DNA of 64,000 bases from CAWAMR01 sp963783095 (lineage in GTDB: Bacteria; Planctomycetota; Planctomycetia; Gemmatales; Gemmataceae). The DNA lies in assembly GCA_963783095.1 (NCBI GenBank), contig CAWAMR010000001.1:372001-436000 (forward strand), written 5' to 3'. The translations under genes were made by a program, and so were the position numbers. Below are positions 42,762-51,600 of the stretch, in pieces. Below the pieces are notes generated by a model. The model did not search any database and was not told where the DNA came from. It worked only from the letters and a program-made list of their open reading frames with translations. The number at the start of each line of letters is the position of its first letter. Positions within the stretch are counted from its first letter, which is position 1.

Positions 42762-44168
42762 TCAGGGTTTACTATTGAGGTTCCGCGTCGAGATATCTCC
42801 CGCGCGGTCGATTGCTTCGCGAAGTCCTCGGTCTGCGGCTTTGCGATACCATTCTAACGCGATTTGCTCATTACGCTCCACACCGATGCCGAGCTCATAA
42901 AATCTGCCGAGGTTGTATTGCGCCTTTGCCAGTCCTTGCTCAGCTGCTTTCCGATTCCAGTATGCGGCTTTTTGGGGGTCACTTTTCACACCGGTTCCAC
43001 GTAGGTAACAACCACCCAAGTACATTTGCGCATCGGCCAAGCCTTGGTCGGCGGCGTTCTGGAGCCAGCCGGCCCCAAGGATGTCGTTTTGTGCAACACC
43101 AGTACCCTCGAGATAACAAGTCGCGAGCGCCAATTGGGCTACGTCCAACCCCTGTAAGGCAGCTTTCGTCACCCACTCGACTGCTACTTTGGCATCTCTT
43201 TTGACTCCGACGCCCTCAAAATAACAGCGGGCAAGATTGTATTGTGCCCCCTTCAATCCTTGTTGTGCAGCCTTCCGATACCACTCTACCGCAACTTGCT
43301 CGTTTTCTTGAACACCATTACCGAATTGATAACAATACCCAAGCTTGAGCTGAGCATCTGCGAATCCCTCTTTCGATGCTTTTTGGAAGTATTCCACCGC
43401 GACTATTTCCGATTTTTGTACTCCATTGCCTTGTTGATAGAACTCTCCCATTGCGTTGAGGGCAGTCAAATTCCCCGCTTCGGCGGCCTTACGATACCAT
43501 GCAACGGCTTGGTTAATATTCTTTTCCGTGCCGATTCCCCTCAAATAGCATTGTGCAATTGCTACATCGCCTCCGAAAAATCCTCGTTCCGCACCTTTCC
43601 GATACCATTCCATTGCTCTGATCGGATCTTGCTCGCCCCCAATGCCTTTTCGGCATAAGAGTCCGAGACCGTAATCTGCTCGCCCATTTCCCAACTCCGA
43701 TCCCCGCAACAACCATTCAAATCCGGTTTTCGAATTGATTTGAACGCCATTGCCGAACATGTAACACAGTCCAAGAGTGGTGGCAGCATCACTGGATCCT
43801 TGGTTCGCCGACTTGCGAAACCACTCCACAGCCACGCTTTCGTTCTTTGTCACTCCCGAGCCGGTGAGAAATGCTTCACCAAATAAGAACTGTCCGACAG
43901 ATGAGCCTTTTTCTGCAGCGATTTGCCATGCTTTGATGCGGGTTGGACCAGCGATCTTGATAAAGTCCAATCCGTCTTTGCCTTGAGCATGGTATTTTTT
44001 ATACTCCGCAGTATCGCGTTGGAGTTGTTCTTCAGGACTAACCGCAGGTGTGCCATCAGCGCAGAGAGCGGGCTTCACCCCGAAATGAACGGTCACGATC
44101 AACAATGCGAAGCGCGAAAATTTACCAGTAAATGAGAATGAGAATTTGTTTGACAAGCTGGCACTCAT
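42762..44168 (-). CDS. Exported Sel1-like repeat protein
   Basis: 468 residues. N-terminal export signal (hydrophobic stretch in residues 14-36, cleaved near ALCADGTP). Then about ten 36-residue Sel1 repeats, each like AQYNLGRFYELGIGVERNEQ plus WYRKAADRG, covering residues about 90-455. Sel1 repeats form alpha-solenoids that bind other proteins; periplasmic scaffold or receptor is likely. Intact, and the repeats differ enough from each other to exclude recent tandem duplication. Confidence 0.88.
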   Translation of the reverse strand: MSASLSNKFSFSFTGKFSRFALLIVTVHFGVKPALCADGTPAVSPEEQLQRDTAEYKKYHAQGKDGLDFIKIAGPTRIKAWQIAAEKGSSVGQFLFGEAFLTGSGVTKNESVAVEWFRKSANQGSSDAATTLGLCYMFGNGVQINSKTGFEWLLRGSELGNGRADYGLGLLCRKGIGGEQDPIRAMEWYRKGAERGFFGGDVAIAQCYLRGIGTEKNINQAVAWYRKAAEAGNLTALNAMGEFYQQGNGVQKSEIVAVEYFQKASKEGFADAQLKLGYCYQFGNGVQENEQVAVEWYRKAAQQGLKGAQYNLARCYFEGVGVKRDAKVAVEWVTKAALQGLDVAQLALATCYLEGTGVAQNDILGAGWLQNAADQGLADAQMYLGGCYLRGTGVKSDPQKAAYWNRKAAEQGLAKAQYNLGRFYELGIGVERNEQIALEWYRKAADRGLREAIDRAGDISTRNLNSKP

Positions 44169-44383
44169 GCACCCATCTCCGTTCGGGGTTTGAAAGAGAG
44201 AACATCCTCTCTATGGGCCAATGCCTTTACCCGATGATTGAAATAACTGCAAGTTGAGTAATGATTCTCTACCGAGCATCGTTGAGTCATCCGGAATTCT
44301 TTTTGCCCACCCCCATCTCCGCCGAGTATAGTGACACGAATGCCTCCGAACCTTTCCGCGATCCCACCTTTTGGAGAACACCG

Positions 44384-45310
44384 ATGACTCGAAGATCACT
44401 CGTACTACTGATTTTGTTCAGCAGCACTGGACTGCCGGCTTCAGCAGAAGAACTGGAAAAGCTGCCCATGCCCAGGTTGGCACCCACTTTTGCGAATGTA
44501 CACTACGGAAAACACGAACGACAAGTCATTGATTTCTACAAGGCAACCTCGGATAAACCCACTCCCCTCGTTCTCTACATTCACGGCGGCGGCTGGCAGG
44601 CCGGCGACAAACGCGGATTCGGGGTGCAGCAATATCTTAACGCCGGAATATCCGTGGCGGCGATTAACTATCGATATGTCAAGCAGGCGGTTCAGGAGAA
44701 GATCGAGCCTCCCGTTCGCGCTCCACTCGAAGATGCAGCGCGAGCTTTGCAGTTCATTCGATCCAAGGCGAGCGAATGGAACATCGACAAGAAACGCATC
44801 GGGGCAACGGGCGGCTCCGCCGGCGCTTGTTCGTCGCTGTGGCTTGCATTTCACGATGATATGGCCGATCCGAAAAGCGACGATCCCGTTGCCCGGGAAT
44901 CGACCCGGCTCTATTGCGCTGCGGTCAACGGTGCCCAGGTTTCGCTCGATCCCAAGGAACTGCGCGAGTGGATGCCGAATTACGGTTACGGAGCCCATGC
45001 CTTTGGCTTGCCGAGTTTTCAAGCGCTTTACGATAATCGCGAGAAAGTCTTGAAATGGATCAAGGAATACTCTCCCATCGAGCACGTCAGCAAGGACGAT
45101 CCGCCCATCTTTATGGAGTATCCCAGCCAACAAGTTCCGCCGGTGGTGGGCGAGAAACAAAAAGACCCCACTCACTCCGCGGTGATGGGCCTCAAACTTG
45201 CGGAGAAACTCAAGGCGATGAACGTCGAAGTGGTTTTGGTCTATCCCGGTCAAACCAATGAGAAATACAAGAACTCAGCGCAGTTCCTCATCGACCGGCT
45301 CAAGAAGTAA
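44384..45310 (+). CDS. Exported alpha/beta-hydrolase (BD-FAE/esterase-lipase type)
   Basis: 308 residues from ATG 44384, signal peptide MTRRSLVLLILFSSTGLPAS. Oxyanion-hole motif YIHGGGWQAGDKRG, nucleophile elbow IGATGGSAGACSSL (G-x-S-x-G as GGSAG), late Asp/His region KDPTHSAVMGLKLAEKL. Carboxylesterase family of planctomycetes, possibly acting on acylated polysaccharides. Periplasmic. A perfect hairpin follows the stop. Confidence 0.86.
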   Translation: MTRRSLVLLILFSSTGLPASAEELEKLPMPRLAPTFANVHYGKHERQVIDFYKATSDKPTPLVLYIHGGGWQAGDKRGFGVQQYLNAGISVAAINYRYVKQAVQEKIEPPVRAPLEDAARALQFIRSKASEWNIDKKRIGATGGSAGACSSLWLAFHDDMADPKSDDPVARESTRLYCAAVNGAQVSLDPKELREWMPNYGYGAHAFGLPSFQALYDNREKVLKWIKEYSPIEHVSKDDPPIFMEYPSQQVPPVVGEKQKDPTHSAVMGLKLAEKLKAMNVEVVLVYPGQTNEKYKNSAQFLIDRLKK

Positions 45311-45326
45311 GGATTTGACCTGCACG

Positions 45327-45359
45327 TGACCGCCTCGACACTCCGTGTCGAGGCGGTCA
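45327..45359. terminator. Perfect 14-bp hairpin, bidirectional terminator candidate
   Basis: TGACCGCCTCGACA (45327-45340), five-base loop, TGTCGAGGCGGTCA (45346-45359). Lies between the stop of the hydrolase (45310) and the stop of the minus-strand DUF1501 gene (45357), whose last codon it overlaps. Confidence 0.7.
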
Positions 45360-46085
45360 TCGCAATATATCTTTCACGACTCGTCCCGGCTGGTTATCGA
45401 GTAACGACACTTCCTGCCCATTTCGCAGATACACCAGTTTTTTCACATCCAGCCCAAACAGGTGCAGAAGCGTTGCATGATAATCGTGATGATTCACGAT
45501 ATCTTTGAGCGCGTGATGCCCAAACTCATCGGTTGCGCCGTAGGTAAAGCCTCCTTTGATGCCGCCGCCTGCCAGCCACATGCTGAAGCCGTAGGTGTTG
45601 TGATCGCGCCCTACCTTGGCAGTGCCGCCGTCGTTTTGAATCACCGGCAGCCGGCCCATTTCCCCGCCCCAGGAAACCAGGGTAGTGTCGAGCAAGCCTC
45701 GGTATTTCAGATCCTTCACAAGCGCTGCGGAGGGCCGATCGATTTTCTTGCAGCTTGCGGGAAGTGCTGTCCGAATGCTGCCGTGATGATCCCATTGCTG
45801 GGTCGAGGTAAATACCTGCACGAAGCGAACGCCGCGCTCGATGAGTCGGCGCGCAATCAGACATCGACTGCCAAAATCCCGGGTGCTGGGATCATCGAGG
45901 CCGTACATGTTTTTGACCGCCTCGGTCTCAGCGCTCAGATCGAGCGCCTCCTTGGCGGCAGTCTGCATTTGAGCGGCCAGTGCGTAACTGGCGATGCGCG
46001 CGTCCAGGTCCGATTCGCCCGGATGCTGGTGCCGATGTTCCTGGTTGAGTTGCTCCAGGTAATTCAACAGGTGCGCTGTGGCGCG
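45357..46085 (-). CDS. DUF1501 protein, C-terminal piece
   Basis: Continues the gene that starts at 46801 after a frameshift near 46085. Text: AHLLNYLEQLNQEHRHQHPG, DARIASYALAAQMQTAAKEA, MYGLDDPSTRDFGSRCLIAR, RLIERGVRFVQVF, WDHHGSIRTALP, TTLVSWGGEMGRLPVIQNDG, GRDHNTYGFSMWLAGGGIKG. These are DUF1501 signatures (sulfatase-like alkaline-phosphatase superfamily fold) with metal-ligand-like WDHH and RDHN. Stop at 45357 in the hairpin. Function unknown; planctomycete hallmark. Confidence 0.85.
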   Translation of the reverse strand, partial: RATAHLLNYLEQLNQEHRHQHPGESDLDARIASYALAAQMQTAAKEALDLSAETEAVKNMYGLDDPSTRDFGSRCLIARRLIERGVRFVQVFTSTQQWDHHGSIRTALPASCKKIDRPSAALVKDLKYRGLLDTTLVSWGGEMGRLPVIQNDGGTAKVGRDHNTYGFSMWLAGGGIKGGFTYGATDEFGHHALKDIVNHHDYHATLLHLFGLDVKKLVYLRNGQEVSLLDNQPGRVVKDILR

Positions 46086-46801
46086 CCTTTGAGATGCGGG
46101 GGTGGATCGAGATTGAGAATGCGAGGCTCGCGGGGACGAATGACCGTTCCTTGATAGATCGAAGGCAGCCAGCCGTTGGACCAAAGTTCGGTTCCCAGAA
46201 CGGGAAGTCCACCTGGGTCGGGCAAGGCCATGTAGGCCGGCAAATTCTGATTGGTCGTGCCCAGGCCATACGTAACCCAGCTTCCCACCGTAGGATGGCC
46301 GGAGCCGCGCCGGCCCGTGTGCAGGGCCTGGATCGATTCGCCGTGATTGTTGACGCCCGTCTGCATGGAACGAATCACGGTAATCTCATCGACGATCTCG
46401 GCGAGTCGGGGAAGAAGCTCTGAAAGTTCGATGCCCGACTTGCCGTATCTCTTGAATTTCCACGGCGATGCCAGAACCTTGGAACTCGCTTCGGCGGCAT
46501 TGTCGTACTTGATCGAACCGGGAAAAGGCTTGCCGTCGTATTTTTCCAGAATGGGCTTCGGATCGAACAGATCGAGATGACTGGGCCCTCCCTGCATAAA
46601 CAGGGAGATCATCGCCTTGGCCCTGGGCTGAAAATGAGGCTGCCTGGGCTTCAAATCGTGGCGATGAGGCTCCAATTCCGGTTTGGCCGGTTCCGCCTGC
46701 AATAATCCTTCCTGATTCAACAGCCAGGCCAACGCCACGGAGCCGATACCCATGCTCCCGGAAGTCAAAAAGTGTCGGCGCGAATGCAGGTTTTGAAACA
46801 T
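46085..46801 (-). CDS. DUF1501 protein, N-terminal piece
   Basis: ATG 46801 (MFQNLHSRRHFLTSGSMGIG) gives a Tat-type twin-arginine leader; an earlier ATG at 46867 overlaps the upstream gene. Then ISLFMQGGPSHLDLFDPKP, SELLPRLAEIVDEITVIRSM, NNHGESIQALHTGRRGSG and HPTVGSWVTYGLGT, all DUF1501. Starts 20 bp after the stop of the DUF1549/DUF1553 gene, forming the usual two-gene planctomycete operon. Exported, function unknown. Confidence 0.86.
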
Positions 46802-46821
46802 ATTCGTGACTCTGAAAAACA

Positions 46822-48960
46822 TCAATCGATATAGAGGAAGCGATTGGAACATAACAGCGCCTGGCAAAAAGAAGCCAGCGCTTGTTGGTGCGGATCGGGC
46901 GGTTCGGGAAGTTTTGACTTCTTATCGCGCGGTGTTTTGGGAGCTTTCGCTTGGAATGCCTCTCTGGCAGCTTTAAGAAAGGCAACCGCTTCTTGTACCT
47001 CCGATGCCGTAGGCGTTTGTTGATATGCCAGTTTCCAGGCCAAAGCGATTTGCCCGCGTGAATCCTGGCCCCCCTCCTTTTGGATCCGTTCTGCAAAGAA
47101 CTCGGCTTGCCGGGCGATGAAATCGCTGTTGAGCAACAGCAACGACTGAGGTGCCCCGGTGGAAGAGTCTCTCATTTCGCAATTGGGTTCGGAATTCGCC
47201 CCGTCAAAGGTGTCCAGCAAACCCAGTTTTTGACTTCTCCGCGACTGGATGTAGATGCTTCGTCGAAAGGCTTCGCCGTTGGGCAGCGGCACATCCTGTT
47301 TGATGCCGTTCCCATCGGTTTGCGTCATACCCACAACAATCTGTCCAACCTCATCTTCCTTGACAGGAACGGGCGGGCCAAAGGCTTTCAAAGATAACTT
47401 GCCGCTCACCGCCAGGATCGAATCGCGCACCGATTCAGCATCGAGACGGCGCAGCGGGAATCGACCCAGCAGTTGATTATCGGGATCGAAGGTATCGCGC
47501 ATCGCTTCGCGCTTGGAAGATTGACGATACACTGCCGATGTCATGATGAGTTTATGCAGCTTTTTCATGCTCCAGCCGGAGGCCATGAATTCGGAGGCGA
47601 GCCAGTCCAGCAATTCCGGGTGCGTGGGGCTTTGTCCCAGTTTTCCGAAGTTGCCCGGTGTGGCGACCAGTCCCTTGCCGAAGTGATTCATCCAGACGCG
47701 ATTGACGAGGACTCGCGCCGGCAGCGGGTTTTTCCCATCGGTCAGCCAGCGCGCGAAAGCGAGCCGCCGACCGGTGCTGGATCCTTTGGAATTCGGTGCG
47801 ATGGTCAAGGGGTCGATGCGTTCGAGGATCGATAGTCCTGCCGGCACAACGGCCTGTCTGGGTTGATCGGGATCGCCGCGATTGAACAGAAAGGTCGTGG
47901 GGATGCGGCCCGCGACCTCCGTCAGGGCGCTGATAAACTCTTCGGGCGGCTTTTTGTCTCGAATGGCCTTGGCGCTGTCGGCCATTTTCTTTAGTTCCGC
48001 TGCCGCCTTGGAGTCGTACAGATACAGAGTTCCCGGGTTTACGTTCAAACTCGGATATTCCTGCATCAGTTTTTTCTGTTCCGCGTTGCGCTTACTCTCG
48101 GGAGTCTTCCGAGCCTCGCCGGCTTTCTTGCGAATGGCTTCCGGTACTTTGGCAAGTTCCTTTTGAAACGTCGCTTCGATGAATTCGTCTTGTTTTTTGG
48201 TCCGCTCTCGATCGATCAGCCCGGCCTGCTTTTCGATTTCATCCCGTTTCTTGCGATCGCCATCGGTCAGAAGGGAAATTCGGCGCACGGCGGGGACTCT
48301 CCAGTTCGAGACATCGTAAGCGGGTTCGAGTATGGCGCGCAGCCTATAATAGTCGGTTTGCGAAATGGGGTCGTAACGATGGTTGTGACATTGCGCAGCC
48401 GACCGTCAGGCCCAAAAAGGAGCTGGAGATGATCTTGATGGTATCCGAGATCACTTGATTCTTGGCGGCCTTCACATCGACTCCGGGCGAGGCTGTGCCG
48501 TCGGGTGCCATGCGCAGAAAGCCCGTGGCAATCAACTTCTCCATCGCATCCGCTGAGAGATTGCCCAGCGCCGGCTGAATCATCTCATCGCCGGCGAGTT
48601 GTTCCTGGATGAAGCGATCCATCGGCTTGTCGGCATTGAAACTGCGAATGACGTAGTCGCGATAGCGAAAGGCATCGGGGCGAACCGGATCGTGCTCGCT
48701 GTATCCTTCGGAGTCGGCATAACCGGCGACATCGAGCCAGTGCCGGCCCCAGCGCTCGCCGTAGCGGGGTGAGGTGAGTAATCGATCGATCAGTTTCTCG
48801 TAAGCATCCGGCGCTGTATCTCGAACGAAGGTGTAGACCTCATCCGGACCCGGCGGTAGTCCAGTGAGATCGAGCGTCGCCCTTCGGATCAGAGCAGCTT
48901 TATCGGCCTCGGGAGCAAACCCTAAGTTCTTCTCCTTGAGTCGAACGGCGATAAACGCAT
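46822..48960 (-). CDS. DUF1549/DUF1553 (PSD1) protein, main part, frameshifted
   Basis: Reading from 48960 leftwards: PIDAFIAVRLKEKNLGFAPE, RRATLDLTGLPPGPDEV, SPRYGERWGRHWLDVAGYAD, then GFLRMAPDGTASPGVDVKAA (DUF1549). A two-base loss near 48397 breaks FLGLTVGCAQCHNHRYDP, a CxxCH motif; the rest is in the next frame: a coiled-coil stretch, then DUF1553 with RRLAFARWLTDGKNPLPARV, LVNRVWMNHFGKGLVATPGN, FGKLGQSPTHPELLDWLASE, RFPLRRLDAESVRDSILAVS. Ends at 46822. Exported; presumed electron-transfer or planctomycete-specific degradative role. Confidence 0.87.
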
Positions 48961-49451
48961 CAATGGGGGTTTTGGCGCGGCGTCGAGGAATCGGTATCGG
49001 GAACCTTGGGTCGGCGCACCGGTTGAAAAGCCCAGTAAGCGCGATCTTCTTCCGAGATTTGCATGCCGGCCGGCAAGGTTTCGGGTTCCGGTTTGCCGGC
49101 CTTGGCCCCGGTCTTGATCCAGTTCTCGATCAAGGCGACTTCAGCCTGCGTTAGCTTCTTTTTGGTGGGCGGCATATCGCCTTTGCGAATCTTTTCGAGC
49201 AACAGACTCTGCCTGGACTTCGCGGCGGCTAGGGCACTGCCGGATTCACCGCCTTTTTCAATGAGCCGGCGCAGACGAAGATCCAGCCCGCCTCGAAGTT
49301 TGTCCCCCTCTCCGTGACAGTCGAAACAATGAGTTTTGAGAACCGGGCGGATGTGCGTTTCAAATAGAATCGGAGTTTGTTGTTCCCCGGCAATAAGTGA
49401 GGATTCACAAAGAAGAACCAGGACAGCACTGATACAACCGATGCGGATCAT
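48960..49451 (-). CDS. PSCyt1 haem-binding N-terminal piece of the DUF1549/DUF1553 gene
   Basis: ATG 49451, signal peptide MIRIGCISAVLVLLCESSLI. Then ILFETHIRPVLKTHCFDCHG: a single CxxCH c-type haem motif (planctomycete cytochrome PSCyt1), KLRGGLDLRLRRLIEKGG, KIRKGDMPPTKKKLTQAEVA and EDRAYWAFQPVRRPKVP. The frame is lost near 48965 and resumes as the DUF1549 domain at 48960. Start of a two-gene operon with DUF1501. Confidence 0.86.
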   Translation of the reverse strand: MIRIGCISAVLVLLCESSLIAGEQQTPILFETHIRPVLKTHCFDCHGEGDKLRGGLDLRLRRLIEKGGESGSALAAAKSRQSLLLEKIRKGDMPPTKKKLTQAEVALIENWIKTGAKAGKPEPETLPAGMQISEEDRAYWAFQPVRRPKVPDTDSSTPRQNPH

Positions 49452-49798
49452 GAAAGCATCTCGGTGTGAAAGCAAAAAGAGTGCGTCGAGAGAGTCACTT
49501 GGCAGGTAATGGTATTTTGTCGAGGAGTCGTCGGAGATTCAAGGGAGTACGCTTGGATACAAATGTGAAACTGGATAAAATATACTTGGCAGCGCAAGTT
49601 TTATGCCAGGGGCCGTTTTGAGGATAAAGCGCTTGAGGACTCGTTTGCGATGGATGACCGATCATTCCGTGGATTCCTCCAAAACCAGGAATGCACAAGC
49701 CACCGTCGATCTTATTACAAACAACTCTTCGCAACTTCCGTTCCATATGGTAGGCTCTTAATAATCGTCTGTTCTACATTTGCAAAGGGGTACTCTCC
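49452..49798. other. Intergenic, nothing recognised
   Basis: Between divergent genes (cytochrome-type protein leftward, HEAT protein rightward). It must hold both promoters. No palindrome, repeat or convincing ORF was seen. The 83-codon minus-strand frame here has no sensible protein features. Confidence 0.5.
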
Positions 49799-51370
49799 AT
49801 GCGTCGTGTCTCTGTCACGGGATTTATGCTGACGACTGGATTTATATTCGCCACGAGCTTGGCTGCACAACAACCGCCCAAAGGGCCTGATAAGAAAGAT
49901 CCGAAAATTCCTGAAACGAAGGTGGATCAAGCCTCTGAAAATAAGTGGCCGACCGTGATCGCCGGAAAGAAGCTCGACGACTGGGTCAAGGATATGCAGA
50001 ATCGCGATCCCAGCACACGCGAAATGGCGCTGCGAACGGTCGTTTTTTTTGGTCCGAGCTCAAGGGAGGCAGCCAGCGTAAATCTGCTGCATGCCCTGAC
50101 CCTCGATCCCGATTACGGGGTGAAGATAACCGCGATTTCGATGGTTCCGCAACTCGGGTTTGCTTCGACGGAGTACGAGGCCGGTCTTAATTATTTGGTG
50201 AGCCAACTCAAGCCCACGATCCAGCAGAATCCTTTGATCCGAAATGCAGCGATCACAGCTCTCGGCAATTGCAGTTCCGCCGCCAAAAGAGCCATCCCAA
50301 ACCTTATCGAGTTCTCTCTTTCCACTGCCGTTGGCCATGAGAAAAACTTCTGGCAGAATCGCCAGGCGGCCGCCGTAGCGCTGGGTCAAATCGGCAAGAA
50401 CTACCCGCCGCCCCCAAAAGAAAAGAAGAAAGACGCTGAGCCAGGGGGCAAAGAAGCCAAAGGTAAGGAAGCGAAAGGTAAGGTAGCGAAAGATCCTCCC
50501 AAGGAAGCGAAAGATCCTCCCAATGAAGTCATCAAAGAGCTTCCTCCTGACCCCGCCGCGATCCGAGGACTCATGAAGGCACTTCACGATCCATCGCACA
50601 TGGTGAAAAGAACTGCCCTCAGTTCGATGATGAGTCTTGGGCCTCCCGATCCGCCCAAAAAAGACACCGAAACGGAGAAAGAAAAAGTCTTGCAGGAATA
50701 CCGAGCGGCGTTGAGAACAGCCTACATGGAAAAGGCACAGGACAAGAGCGTGATTATCTGGTCGCATGTCCTCTACATGCAATCGGAAACCAAGCAAACC
50801 AAGCTTGAAGACCCCAACCTGAAGGATCTCGACAAGTTTCTGGACGAAAAAGATTCCGGTATCCGACTCGAAGCCATACAGGCATTGGGTGTATTGGGTG
50901 AAGCCGCTCGAAGCCGGGCGGTTCGACTCAGAAGCATTGCCCAAGGAGTGGAGGAAGATCCCGCAGTGATCAATGCAGCGATCTATGCGCTTGCGGGGAT
51001 GAAATCGCAGAAGGTGAGCACTCTTCCTGTACTTGAACGTCTCAGAAAGCACAAGAATGCAGTAGTAGTCGACACGGCGGAAGGTGCGATCGCGCTGTTG
51101 ACCGATACGAAGAGAGAAATGAAGAACGATCTGGTGATTTCTTCTCTGTTGACCATCGCCGGCAACAAGGAAGCACAACCTGAAGCCGTCATTGACGCGA
51201 TCTGGGCACTCTCCGGAATGAAAGCGCATTCCGCCAAAAGCCTGCCGGTGCTTGTGCTGCTCAAAACCAGCAAGGATCGGAAGATAAGGGATGCGGCGGA
51301 GGCAGCAGTCTCGCTATTGTCGGAAAAGACGAGCCAGGAGGAGCCGAAAAAGGATGCCGTGAGGCCATAG
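49799..51370 (+). CDS. Exported HEAT-repeat protein
   Basis: 523 residues, SD-like AAAGGGG. Signal peptide MRRVSVTGFMLTTGFIFATS. HEAT-like repeats in residues about 55-190 (WVKDMQNRDPSTREMALRTV, ALTLDPDYGVKITAISMVPQ, NPLIRNAAITALGNC) and 340-510 (KDSGIRLEAIQALGVLGEAA, ALAGMKSQKVSTLPVLERLR). A low-complexity Lys/Pro/Glu linker at about 205-250 (KGKEAKGKVAKDPPKEAK) joins the halves. Periplasmic scaffold or sensor; function unknown. A hairpin follows the stop. Confidence 0.8.
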   Translation: MRRVSVTGFMLTTGFIFATSLAAQQPPKGPDKKDPKIPETKVDQASENKWPTVIAGKKLDDWVKDMQNRDPSTREMALRTVVFFGPSSREAASVNLLHALTLDPDYGVKITAISMVPQLGFASTEYEAGLNYLVSQLKPTIQQNPLIRNAAITALGNCSSAAKRAIPNLIEFSLSTAVGHEKNFWQNRQAAAVALGQIGKNYPPPPKEKKKDAEPGGKEAKGKEAKGKVAKDPPKEAKDPPNEVIKELPPDPAAIRGLMKALHDPSHMVKRTALSSMMSLGPPDPPKKDTETEKEKVLQEYRAALRTAYMEKAQDKSVIIWSHVLYMQSETKQTKLEDPNLKDLDKFLDEKDSGIRLEAIQALGVLGEAARSRAVRLRSIAQGVEEDPAVINAAIYALAGMKSQKVSTLPVLERLRKHKNAVVVDTAEGAIALLTDTKREMKNDLVISSLLTIAGNKEAQPEAVIDAIWALSGMKAHSAKSLPVLVLLKTSKDRKIRDAAEAAVSLLSEKTSQEEPKKDAVRP

Positions 51371-51389
51371 GAATCGGTTCCAACCACTG

Positions 51390-51414
51390 AACCCACGGTG
51401 TTGAGCCGTGGGTT
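51390..51414 (+). terminator. Hairpin after the HEAT-repeat gene
   Basis: AACCCACGG (51390-51398) and CCGTGGGTT (51406-51414) pair perfectly around TGTTGAG, 20 bp after the stop, followed by TCTG. The sequence also resembles a dispersed ACCCACGG palindrome, so the terminator role is probable but not certain. Confidence 0.6.
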
Positions 51415-51461
51415 TCTGCACAGTGGCCGATTTTTGTTACAGTTCGATAACTAGTGGTATA

Positions 51462-51536
51462 CCCCGCGTTCTGCGCGAATGCGGCTACGACGCAGGAAGT
51501 CGCTTTTCCGTAGCCGCGTTCGCGCAGAACGCGGGG
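51462..51536. repeat. 27-bp inverted repeat, 21-nt spacer
   Basis: Arms 51462-51488 and 51510-51536 pair with one mismatch (left arm begins CCCCGCGTTCTGCGCGAATG). Contains the GCGGCTAC motif also found in the 31-bp repeat at 944-1081. Placed upstream of the kinase gene at 51601. Confidence 0.8.
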
Positions 51537-51600
51537 AACGTCACGTAGGCCTCTCAAAAGGTGTGTCATCGAGTGGGGCCGCTCATGTTATGCTCTCATC

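Noticed and set aside
44441..46154. Long antisense frames opposite the hydrolase and DUF1501 genes (44441-45253, 45462-46154)
   Set aside because: Shadows of well-supported genes in GC-rich codons; no domains or start signals.
49960..51229. 389-codon minus-strand frame at 50060-51229
   Set aside because: Antisense of the HEAT-repeat gene, which has a signal peptide, ribosome site and repeat periodicity.
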